A DNA stretch of 64,000 bases from an uncultured Eubacteriales bacterium (GTDB taxonomy: Bacteria > Bacillota > Clostridia > Oscillospirales > Acutalibacteraceae), in contig CAKSTF010000004.1 in assembly GCA_934491515.1 (NCBI GenBank), forward strand, positions 1-64,000, read 5' to 3'. Shown piece by piece: positions 1 through 6,588 of the stretch. A program made the position numbers and the translations under genes. Numbering within the stretch: position 1 is the stretch's first letter; each line of letters opens with the position of its first letter. Below the pieces are notes generated by a model. That model was not told the origin of the DNA and did no database searches. It was given only the letters and a program-made list of their open reading frames with translations.

Positions 1-12
1 ACACCGAACCGT

Positions 13-88
13 GGGGGTGTAGCTCAGCTGGGAGAGCGTACGGTTCGCATCCGTAAGGTCGAGAGTTCGATCCTCTTCATCTCCACCA
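13..88 (+). tRNA. tRNA-Ala (anticodon CGC)
   Basis: A full cloverleaf folds: acceptor arm 13-19 with 78-84, D arm starting at GCTC (22-25), anticodon stem 39-43 with 51-55 around loop 44-50, T arm 61-65 with 73-77, discriminator A and encoded CCA at 86-88. The anticodon at 46-48 is CGC, reading GCG codons. The third acceptor pair is G-U, the classical alanine identity element, which agrees with the anticodon. Confidence 0.96.
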
Positions 89-131
89 AAATCGACAAAC
101 CTGCTTTCGGGTTTGTCGATTTTACTTTTTT
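88..131 (+). terminator. Rho-independent terminator of the tRNA
   Basis: A 14 bp perfect stem (88-101 with 110-123) encloses an 8-base loop and is followed by ACTTTTTT. It directly abuts the CCA end of the tRNA. Confidence 0.9.
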
Positions 132-209
132 CACTTTTGCTGTTTTTAAAGCGACAAACAAAAAATCGGTGCGGACAACGACCGATTATATTACTCTAAG
201 GAGAATCCC

Positions 210-911
210 ATGAAACGAAAAGCATTTAAAGCCGCGTTCCCATATACCGTACCGATTTTTGCGGGTTTTTGGTTTTTGGGTCTTACATACGGCGTTTATA
301 TGAATGTGTCGGGCTTCAGTTTTTGGTATCCTATGCTGATGAGTATGACCATTTTCGGCGGCAGTCTGGAATTTGTGGCGGTAAGTATGCTGCTCTCACC
401 CTTTGCCCCGCTTCAGGTATTTATTATGACCTTGATGGTTCAGGCGCGGCACCTGTTTTACGGAATCGCCATGCTCGATAAATTTAAGGGCATGGGCTGG
501 AAAAAACCGTATCTTATTTTCGGAATGTGCGACGAAACATTCAGTATCAACTATACGGCTGATATTCCCGACGGCGTTGACCGCGGCTGGTTTTATTTCT
601 TCGTTACGCTGTTGAACCGTTTTTACTGGATCAGCGGTTCTACCATAGGCGGAATTGTGGGCAGTATGCTCAAATTCAACACCAAAGGACTTGACTTTGC
701 AATGACCGCAATGTTTGTTGTTATTTTTATGGAGCAGTGGATGAAGGAAAAACGTCATATAAGCGAGTGGATCGGCCTTGCGGCAAGCGTTGCCTGCCTT
801 TTGGTCTTCGGCGCGGACAACTTCCTTATCCCCACAATGATTTGTATTCTTATTGCGCTGACAGCGCTTAAAAAACCGCTTTACAATGAAACGGAGGCGA
901 ACGGCAAATGA
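210..911 (+). CDS. azlC: AzlC family branched-chain amino acid exporter, large subunit
   Basis: This is a 233-residue polytopic membrane protein of the AzlC family, the large subunit of a two-component exporter of branched-chain amino acids and analogues. The N-terminal part (AAFPYTVPIFAGFWFLGLTYG) and the segment around SMTIFGGSLEFVAVSML, where family members keep a small-residue-rich helix, are typical, as is the length. An AAGGAGA ribosome binding site precedes the ATG. The stop overlaps the start of azlD (ATGA), so the subunits are translationally coupled. The substrate is inferred from the family only. Confidence 0.9.
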   Translation: MKRKAFKAAFPYTVPIFAGFWFLGLTYGVYMNVSGFSFWYPMLMSMTIFGGSLEFVAVSMLLSPFAPLQVFIMTLMVQARHLFYGIAMLDKFKGMGWKKPYLIFGMCDETFSINYTADIPDGVDRGWFYFFVTLLNRFYWISGSTIGGIVGSMLKFNTKGLDFAMTAMFVVIFMEQWMKEKRHISEWIGLAASVACLLVFGADNFLIPTMICILIALTALKKPLYNETEANGK

Positions 912-1234
912 CCCTTACACAACAGATAATCACCGTTTCTATGTGCGTTCTGGGGACCGTTATCACGCGGTTTCTGCCGTTTGCGGTGTTCAGTTCCAAA
1001 CGTCTCACACCCAAATACATACAGTATTTAGGTAAGGTGCTGCCGGGCGCCATATTTGCTATGCTTGTGGTATACTGCCTCAGGAACGTATCGCTTTCAC
1101 AGGGCAGCCACGGCATACCGGAACTTATCGCCATCGCCGTAACGGTGGGACTGCATCTGTGGAAGCGGCAAATGCTTATATCCATTGCAGGCGGCACGGT
1201 TTGCTATATGCTGCTGATACAGTTTGTGTTTTAA
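908..1234 (+). CDS. azlD: AzlD family branched-chain amino acid exporter, small subunit
   Basis: This 108-residue protein with about four hydrophobic segments is the AzlD partner of AzlC. The N-terminal stretch (VLGTVITRFLPFAVF) is the family hallmark. Its ATG overlaps the azlC stop by 4 bases. The last codons and the stop lie inside the left copy of the direct repeat that brackets the downstream restriction-modification cassette, so the insertion happened at the 3' end of this gene without destroying it. Confidence 0.9.
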   Translation: MTLTQQIITVSMCVLGTVITRFLPFAVFSSKRLTPKYIQYLGKVLPGAIFAMLVVYCLRNVSLSQGSHGIPELIAIAVTVGLHLWKRQMLISIAGGTVCYMLLIQFVF

Positions 1235-1341
1235 AAAGCGGCTCAACAATTACATCAAATGTAATTGCGCTATACATCCTTGTTTTAGCCAAAAATCTTT
1301 TTTCCGCCGATATAGACGATTTGTTTACAATTTATGTAACT
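1223..1341. repeat. Left copy of ~120 bp direct repeat bracketing the R-M cassette
   Basis: Bases 1239-1341 are identical over 103 bases to 5110-5212. A further 15 bases (1223-1237 against 5093-5107) match upstream of one indel/substitution. The repeat begins in the last codons of azlD and includes its stop. It contains a perfect hairpin, CAATTACAT-CAA-ATGTAATTG, at 1247-1267. The repeat delimits about 3.87 kb of AT-rich sequence with the R-M genes. Confidence 0.95.
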
Positions 1342-1477
1342 ATAAATATATTTTTATATTGGATAAAATAAATCTCAAGACTATACTTTAAGTATTGATT
1401 TTGCAAAAATTGGATATTTTTTGCATTTAATTCCATATTGGAATACCGTTTTTTACTCATCTTTTTAAGACACAAAA

Positions 1478-1510
1478 AACGACCTTGAAACTCAATTTTT
1501 CAAGGTCGTT
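1478..1510 (-). terminator. Hairpin terminator, probably minus-strand
   Basis: A perfect 13 bp stem (1478-1490 with 1498-1510) has a run of A on its left side, which reads as a U-run on the minus strand. Confidence 0.6.
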
Positions 1511-1799
1511 CTTACATTGTTTAATATTCTTTTTTAACACCTGTAAGCGGGTGAAAGGCAACGTCTTTACTCCTAAATGTAAAAGGGGCTCTAACTATTT
1601 TTGCTTATAAATTTTGATTTGATACGCTTTAATTTAGTGCAGATTATCTCAATTCTATGGGGTATTTTTGCTTTGCTATCAAATAATCAAAACAACTTAT
1701 TCCCACATCTGTAAAAAGAAACTGGTAACCTAATAAGAAATATTCTTTATTTAGTGTGTTTTATTGTTTTGTCAAGCTTTTTGAAATAAATATATGTTT

Positions 1800-1842
1800 G
1801 ACTTATTGTATGTAGACTTTTTGTGTTCGTTTTAATTATATT
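1800..1842 (+). promoter_or_regulatory. Candidate C-protein operator and promoter
   Basis: Two direct copies of GACTTWTTGT (1800-1809 and 1815-1824) are spaced 15 bases apart. They resemble C-boxes, whose known consensus is GACT-N3-AGTC. The second copy overlaps a possible -35 (TAGACT, 1813-1818), with a TATATT -10 at 1837-1842, 18 bases away. This arrangement would suit autoregulation by the downstream controller gene. The match to a C-box is partial. Confidence 0.45.
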
Positions 1843-1865
1843 ATAAAATATGGAGGATTATAATT

Positions 1866-2105
1866 ATGGATATCGTTAAAGTTTTTGGGACTAACTTAAA
1901 GAAATATCGTACTGTACTTGGACTATCTCAAGAAGCTTTTGCTGATAAATGCGGTATGCACCGTACCTATATAAGTGCGATTGAGTGTTATCGCCGCAGT
2001 ATTTCACTTGAAAATATTCAGCGTATAGCAGATGCACTTGGAATTGAAACCTATAAATTGTTTTTGGAGGAAGAAAAAAATGCCAAAAAAGAAAACAAAA
2101 ATTGA
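1866..2105 (+). CDS. Controller (C) protein of the R-M system, XRE-type HTH
   Basis: This 79-residue protein is almost entirely one helix-turn-helix domain (residues about 8-65: LKKYRTVLGLSQEAFADKCG, then RTYISAIE as recognition region). Size and position are those of restriction-modification controller proteins, which delay nuclease expression until the DNA is methylated. A GGAGG site lies 9 bases before the ATG. Its 3' end overlaps the start of the nuclease gene by 26 bases, as usual for C-R pairs. The last residues are lysine-rich because of that overlap. Calling it a controller rather than a generic XRE regulator rests on context. Confidence 0.8.
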   Translation: MDIVKVFGTNLKKYRTVLGLSQEAFADKCGMHRTYISAIECYRRSISLENIQRIADALGIETYKLFLEEEKNAKKENKN

Positions 2106-2688
2106 ATTGTTTGAAGAATTGGCCCAAATAGATGAGAACGGTTTCAGCAGATGGGTATCTGTTGATGAATTTGTGGGAGAATACCAAGGTCTCCAACTCT
2201 TAAATGGTGCTGGATGGTCAAGAGATGACGGACCATTTGGAAAAAAGTACATTGTTGAAAGAGATAAAACTCGTACTCTGGGAAACAGAACTGATGCAAT
2301 AAGAACTGCGGGGTTCAATAATGGTGATTATTCACAACATATCAGAGCAGATATAAAAAGGCAAATTCAGAGTCAGCGTTGTGTAATATTGGGAACATCA
2401 AATCCGGAGGTAGACCATAAAAATGGTATGAAAAATGAAGATCGTGTCATGCGAAATGAAGATCAAAAATTATCTGATTTTCAGCCATTAAGCAAAGCCG
2501 CAAATGATGCAAAACGCCAATTTTGTAAAGAATGCATTCGAACAGGTATAAGATATGATGCCAAGAATTTAGGATACCCTATGTCATATTACAAAGGTGA
2601 AGCTCACCATAACGGAGAGGAAGACGCCTGTGTTGGCTGCTTTTGGTATGATCCATTAGAATTCAGAAAGCACTTAAAGAAAGTATAA
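2080..2688 (+). CDS. HNH-type restriction endonuclease (candidate type II)
   Basis: The protein has 202 residues from the ATG at 2080, which has a GGAGG site inside the controller gene. A longer in-frame start at 2032 would lie deep inside the controller gene. The C-terminal half carries an HNH/beta-beta-alpha-metal fold: EVDHKNG at 110-116, then QPLSKAANDAKRQFCKEC, with two CxxC pairs (C149/C152 and C184/C187) that probably bind structural zinc. The Asn of ANDAK would be the central HNH residue. The N-terminal ~90 residues (FSRWVSVDEFVGEYQGLQLLNG) should hold DNA recognition. Together with two methyltransferases and a controller this fits a type II or IIS enzyme. HphI and MboII are known HNH enzymes with two methylases, but I cannot assign a site. 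Confidence 0.78.
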   Translation: MPKKKTKIELFEELAQIDENGFSRWVSVDEFVGEYQGLQLLNGAGWSRDDGPFGKKYIVERDKTRTLGNRTDAIRTAGFNNGDYSQHIRADIKRQIQSQRCVILGTSNPEVDHKNGMKNEDRVMRNEDQKLSDFQPLSKAANDAKRQFCKECIRTGIRYDAKNLGYPMSYYKGEAHHNGEEDACVGCFWYDPLEFRKHLKKV

Positions 2689-2694
2689 TTTATC

Positions 2695-2727
2695 AAAGGT
2701 AAGGTGAGATTTTTTCACTTTACCTTT
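2695..2727. terminator. Bidirectional terminator between nuclease and methylase genes
   Basis: A 13 bp stem (2695-2707 with 2715-2727, one G-T pair) lies between convergent genes and is followed by T's on the plus strand. Its right arm contains the stop codon of the minus-strand methylase. Confidence 0.85.
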
Positions 2728-3503
2728 TTAAATACAAAAATATATTCGTGCTTGAATATGTAGAAATCGCTGGCTAATGCACGATAGCGCCAAATGCCTT
2801 GTTTATTTGATTTACCTTTTGTTTCACCAAAGTTTTTCACTAAAATAGCTTTTAAAAGCAACCCTTTTTCCATCATTAAATTCATACAATAGAATCCAAG
2901 TGGAATTACCTGACTGTTGGCATATTTATCACCAATAACAACTGCGCAATATCTATTTTTCTCTAAAACACATAACGTGTTATCGATTACTTTGTCAAAG
3001 GAATCTAAAAACTCATCAATACTGTTGCAATTTGACAAATCATTAGGATTTTCGGAAAACTTCACAATATCCCAGTACGGAGGATGCATTATTACGAACT
3101 GAACTTTATCTATACCTTCTGATAGTAGTATCTTATTTATATCACATGTTTGACTATCAGCAACCACAACCCTTGTTCTTACGATATCATTTTTTTCGGT
3201 GTTAATTCTGTCATAAGCTTCTTTCGCAACATCGTGTTGAATTTCTATTCCAATTGAATTTCTACCCATACGTTGTGCTTCTATTAATGATGTTCCGCTT
3301 CCCATAAATGGGTCTAAAATCCAATCGCCTTTTTTGGTATATCTAGAAAATAATTGGTGTGGAATTTGTGGAACAAAGTTCCCATGATAATGTCCGCTAT
3401 GTGCACCGCTATTATCTCTTTTATCAATTATCCACAAAGAATCCGTTTCGATGTCCGTGTATTCTCTCCACTGAGATAAATCTAAATCATTATATTTTAC
3501 CAT
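2715..3503 (-). CDS. DNA methyltransferase, N6_N4 family (M1)
   Basis: A 262-residue site-specific DNA methyltransferase. Motif I for S-adenosylmethionine is LDPFMGSGT at about 63-71, and the catalytic motif IV is HPPYWD at 140-145, in place of the commoner DPPY or SPPY. Motif I precedes IV, unlike the usual beta-class order. The region PQIPHQLFSRYTKKGD just before motif I is typical of PF01555 proteins. Exocyclic amino methylation (m6A or m4C) is expected, but the base cannot be told. The ATG starts one base after the stop of the upstream methylase (TGA-A-ATG), so the two are co-translated. Confidence 0.82.
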   Translation of the reverse strand: MVKYNDLDLSQWREYTDIETDSLWIIDKRDNSGAHSGHYHGNFVPQIPHQLFSRYTKKGDWILDPFMGSGTSLIEAQRMGRNSIGIEIQHDVAKEAYDRINTEKNDIVRTRVVVADSQTCDINKILLSEGIDKVQFVIMHPPYWDIVKFSENPNDLSNCNSIDEFLDSFDKVIDNTLCVLEKNRYCAVVIGDKYANSQVIPLGFYCMNLMMEKGLLLKAILVKNFGETKGKSNKQGIWRYRALASDFYIFKHEYIFVFKKVK

Positions 3504-3504
3504 T

Positions 3505-4509
3505 TCATTCCTCTTTTATTAAACAATGCAAATACTCAGTTGTTTCTTTTCCCGAAATATTTCTGTTTTCGTCTTTATCTGCCTTAAACCGCCTATAAGA
3601 TTGGGTGAAACATTTATATGTTCCGTATCTCGACATTATATTTTTTATTGCATCCACATTCATTAAGCCTTCATTATTATAGCTCAAAAAGATATATCTG
3701 AAATTCGCATTAGCAATCAAATTTTCAAATTCACTTTCTAATGTTTTTTTAGAGCAATATTTACTTTTCTGCCCATTGGGTTCTCGCAAACCAGTTTTGC
3801 CCTTCAACTCCGGATAATCATATCGTGCAATGGTTTCAAGGATGTGATAATTTGAACAATATTGCCTACCATTATATGGTGGATCGAGATACAAAACATC
3901 CCCGTGAATTCTAGCTATCAATTTATTAATATCCTCATTATAGACCTTTCCCCTAGGTCCCCGAATTTTAGGCAGTAATTCTAACTTAAATTGTTTTTGA
4001 GCTGATTTTTTTATGTGTTTAAGAAATGCTCCGTATACCGATGCCGTATTCGCATACTTATCTATTGAATTCACAAGACCCGCTAAAAGTCCAAAATATG
4101 TTTCTTCAGATATCAAATTTTGACTAAAAAGTTTTTCGATTTCTATCCTTATAGCATCACATTTTTTGCCATTGCTATCTGTAAAATAATTCCTACCACT
4201 ACCTGAACCAGCACAATAGTTTTCAAATATAAAACCATCAACATCTTCTAATAAGTTCAAATTGCTTATCAACGATTCGTCTATATTTTCTGATCCCTCA
4301 ATGAAATACTTGTTAATTACATAGCTATAATATTGAATGTCATTTGAAATAACTTTACAACCTTCTTTTCTATAACTCGCACCAACAACTCCGGTTCCAG
4401 CAAATAAATCTGCAAAAACATAATCATCACCGGACTTATAACCAGTAACATCCGATATCGTTTTATGAATAAAATCAAGAAGTGAATACTTGGATCCTAT
4501 ATAATTCAT
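3505..4509 (-). CDS. N6-adenine DNA methyltransferase, D12 class (M2)
   Basis: A 334-residue alpha-class (Dam-like) adenine methyltransferase. The N-terminal MNYIGSKYSLLDFI and motif I DLFAGTG (34-40) form the cofactor site. DPPYNGRQY with DPPY at 209-212 is the catalytic motif, followed by NYHILETIARYDYP, a signature of the D12 group that protects sites of several type II systems. The insert between them (about 95-200) is the target recognition region. The start overlaps the stop of the preceding XRE gene by 4 bases. With M1 it gives two methylases for one nuclease, the pattern expected for an asymmetric recognition site (inference). Confidence 0.88.
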   Translation of the reverse strand: MNYIGSKYSLLDFIHKTISDVTGYKSGDDYVFADLFAGTGVVGASYRKEGCKVISNDIQYYSYVINKYFIEGSENIDESLISNLNLLEDVDGFIFENYCAGSGSGRNYFTDSNGKKCDAIRIEIEKLFSQNLISEETYFGLLAGLVNSIDKYANTASVYGAFLKHIKKSAQKQFKLELLPKIRGPRGKVYNEDINKLIARIHGDVLYLDPPYNGRQYCSNYHILETIARYDYPELKGKTGLREPNGQKSKYCSKKTLESEFENLIANANFRYIFLSYNNEGLMNVDAIKNIMSRYGTYKCFTQSYRRFKADKDENRNISGKETTEYLHCLIKEE

Positions 4510-4730
4510 TGCTTTTCAACCTCGCCAATATGTTCAATAATATCAGAAACATCACAGGAAAAATGAGAGCACAATCTGTCTAGTATTTCCATTGACACTT
4601 TCTCATTTCTTCCCATCTTATCCATTGTAGATTTTGATATATTGGTTTCTTTCATCAGTTGTTTCTTGGTCATTTCCTTATCAATCAACAACTTCCATAG
4701 TGGCTTATATGTAAAAGACAAATCTATCAC
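4506..4730 (-). CDS. Small XRE/Cro-type regulator preceding the methylase genes
   Basis: A 74-residue single-domain HTH protein (LIDKEMTKKQLMKETNISKSTMDKM, then EILDRLCSHFSCDVSDIIEHI). Proteins of this HTH_26 type are common in Firmicutes, often as the first gene before a D12 adenine methylase. It begins the minus-strand XRE-M2-M1 operon, overlapping M2 by 4 bases. It probably controls methylase expression independently of the controller on the plus strand, giving the cassette two regulators. Confidence 0.8.
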   Translation of the reverse strand: MIDLSFTYKPLWKLLIDKEMTKKQLMKETNISKSTMDKMGRNEKVSMEILDRLCSHFSCDVSDIIEHIGEVEKQ

Positions 4731-4854
4731 TTCCTAATATGTTGTAATTATAGCATAAAAGTATTGCGAACGCAATTCTTTTATATCTACAACTAGACAA
4801 ATCGAAAATAACGTCAAAAAATTACGGTAGTGATTTCTCCTGCCGTTGTTGCGT

Positions 4855-5060
4855 TTATACCGTGAAAATCAATTCTGCATTTACAATTTCCGTTGCACGA
4901 TTTCGGATATTATTCATCTTCTGTACCCACAACATCATATCGGTTGCTTTGAGTTCTTCGGTTACATTTTCTTTTTTGGCAAGATCTTTTACCAGCCAAG
5001 AAAACATTTCTTCCGCCTGCCATTCGATGTCGGCAAGATGACTGTTCTGCCTGCTGTAAC
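4855..5060 (-). pseudogene. C-terminal remnant of a TnpV-like transposon protein
   Basis: The minus strand from about 5050 down to the TAA at 4855-4857 reads without a break as NSHLADIEWQAEEMF, then LVKDLAKKENVTEELKAT, then MMLWVQKMNNIRNRATEIVNAELIF. I recognise this as the C-terminal two thirds of TnpV, a small accessory protein of Tn4451/Tn4453-like mobilizable transposons and many Clostridia elements. No start codon or N-terminal half is present. Upstream of about 5055 the homology stops, some 40 bases before the right direct repeat. It is a decayed scar of a mobile element beside the R-M genes. Confidence 0.82.
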
Positions 5061-5092
5061 TACCTATCCTGTTGAAATATCTACTTATGCAA

Positions 5093-5212
5093 TTTGTGTT
5101 TTAAAAAAACGGCTCAACAATTACATCAAATGTAATTGCGCTATACATCCTTGTTTTAGCCAAAAATCTTTTTTCCGCCGATATAGACGATTTGTTTACA
5201 ATTTATGTAACT
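5093..5212. repeat. Right copy of ~120 bp direct repeat
   Basis: This copy matches 1223-1341 with one indel/substitution near 5108; 103 bases (5110-5212) are exact. It includes a duplicated end-of-azlD segment (TTTGTGTTTTAA). Past 5212 the copies diverge. The next gene is guaA. Confidence 0.95.
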
Positions 5213-5330
5213 GAACAATGCCTTTTAAAAACTTCAAGCCCGATGCGGTGTTTTTTGCTATTAAAAAAATACCATGTCCGTTTACATTTAATCCCATAAA
5301 ATGCGCTGTTTTTATTTCACCGTTTTTTAA

Positions 5331-5367
5331 AAGAGAGCACCACCTGCTTTGCAGGAGGTGCTCTCTT
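5331..5367. terminator. Strong hairpin
   Basis: A 17 bp stem with one mismatch (5331-5347 with 5351-5367) and a TTT loop. It is preceded by TTTTTTAAAA and could terminate transcription leaving the cassette in either direction. Confidence 0.6.
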
Positions 5368-5499
5368 ATGACAATTTGTGTGATGTGACTATGCTTTTTA
5401 AAAGCCTTTAAATCAATTCCGGCGGTTTTGTTGTTTTAAAAGTTAGGTATACTCTTACATTTAATGTAAGAGTAATATGCTGATCTTATTGTGCCGCTT

Positions 5500-5540
5500 A
5501 AAAAACGACCCTGAAGCGAAATCTTTCAGGGCCGTTTTTT
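5500..5540 (-). terminator. Terminator of the cofE-like/guaA operon
   Basis: A 16-base arm (5500-5515) pairs with 5525-5540 with one mismatch and has A/T tracts on both sides. It lies 51 bases beyond the guaA stop on the minus strand. Confidence 0.85.
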
Positions 5541-5590
5541 TATTCAATTTTCTGTTTTTAATGCTTACAACTTAAGCAAAAACAACATCC

Positions 5591-6571
5591 TTACTCCCAC
5601 TCGATTGTTGAAATCGGTTTTGGGGAAAGGTCGTAAAGAACGCGGTTTACGCCTTTAACTTCCGCTAAAATGCGGTCGGTTATTTTATAAAGAAGCGCGT
5701 AAGATATTTCCTCTATTGTGGCGGAAGTGGCGTCTACGCTGTTTACGGCGCGGATTATTACCGGCCAGTCCCAAAGACGCTTCCCGTCGCGGATACCGGT
5801 GGATTTGTAATCGGGCACTATTGTAAAATACTGCCAAACTTTGCCGGCAAGTCCCGCTGCGGCAAATTCTTCCCTTAAAATCGCGTCGGATTCGCGAACC
5901 GCTTCAAGACGGTCACGCGTAATAGCGCCGGTGCAGCGCACGCCGAGTCCCGGACCGGGGAACGGCTGACGTTCAACCATATTCTCGGGAAGTCCCAACG
6001 CTCTGCCTACCACCCTTACTTCGTCCTTATAAAGAAGTTTCACGGGTTCTACAAGGCTGAACTTCAAATCTTCCGGCAAACCGCCGACATTATGATGCGC
6101 CTTAACGCCGTGGCTTTCAAGTATATCGGGGTAGATAGTACCCTGCGCCAAAAATTCTATTCCGCTGAGTTTGCGCGCTTCTTCCTCAAAAACGCGTATA
6201 AACTCGGCACCGATTATCTTTCTCTTTTCTTCGGGGTCGGTAACAAGGGCGAGTTTATCAAGGAAGCGGTCAACAGCGTCTACATAAACAAGGTTTGCGT
6301 CCATCTGATCGCGAAAAACCGATATTACCTGTTCGGGTTCGCCTTTGCGCAAAAGTCCGTGATTTACATGCACGCACACAAGCTGCTTGCCGACAGCCTT
6401 TATAAGCAGCGCCGCAACAACAGACGAATCAACGCCGCCGGAAAGTGCGAGAAGCACCTTTTTATCCCCAATCTGCGCGCGAAGTTCCGCAACCTTTTCC
6501 TCAATAAAAGCGTTCGCAAGTTCCGCATTATTGATTCTTTTCATATTTTCGGGTCTAACATTCAAGTCCAT
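5591..6571 (-). CDS. guaA: GMP synthase ATP-pyrophosphatase subunit (no glutaminase domain)
   Basis: A 326-residue protein that aligns with the C-terminal two thirds of GuaA. The ATP-PPase P-loop LALSGGVDSS is at about 41-50, QGTIYPD follows, and the dimerization domain contains ERQPFPGPGLGVR and ends in STIEWE. It adenylates XMP and aminates it to GMP. The ~190-residue class I glutaminase domain that normally precedes it is absent. The start is well defined (MDLNVRPENMKRI) 17 bases after the upstream gene. It is therefore a stand-alone subunit B, as in archaea, needing a separate glutaminase or free ammonia. No glutaminase gene is in the window. Confidence 0.9.
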   Translation of the reverse strand: MDLNVRPENMKRINNAELANAFIEEKVAELRAQIGDKKVLLALSGGVDSSVVAALLIKAVGKQLVCVHVNHGLLRKGEPEQVISVFRDQMDANLVYVDAVDRFLDKLALVTDPEEKRKIIGAEFIRVFEEEARKLSGIEFLAQGTIYPDILESHGVKAHHNVGGLPEDLKFSLVEPVKLLYKDEVRVVGRALGLPENMVERQPFPGPGLGVRCTGAITRDRLEAVRESDAILREEFAAAGLAGKVWQYFTIVPDYKSTGIRDGKRLWDWPVIIRAVNSVDATSATIEEISYALLYKITDRILAEVKGVNRVLYDLSPKPISTIEWE

Positions 6572-6588
6572 ATTCTAAATCTCCGTTA

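Larger units (their letters stand above)
1342..1865. other. AT-rich noncoding stretch at left end of cassette
   Basis: No convincing gene is present. It holds one hairpin (1478-1510) and, at its right end, the controller promoter and candidate C-boxes. The base composition is clearly more AT-rich than the flanking azlCD genes, which is consistent with imported DNA. Confidence 0.6.
5213..5590. other. Gene-free region with terminators
   Basis: No gene is supported. It holds a strong hairpin (5331-5367), a hairpin TACTCTTACAT/ATGTAAGAGTA near 5449-5475, and the guaA terminator (5500-5540). A 56-codon open frame at 5219 has no ribosome binding site. Confidence 0.6.

Noticed and set aside
1741..1776. 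Dispersed repeat match ATTGTTTTGTC inside the R-M cassette
   Set aside because: Only 11 bases in AT-rich DNA, without the GGGATAC part; chance cannot be excluded.
5219..5389. 56-codon open frame after the right repeat
   Set aside because: It has no ribosome binding site, runs through the strong 5331-5367 hairpin and has low-complexity sequence; treated as noncoding.
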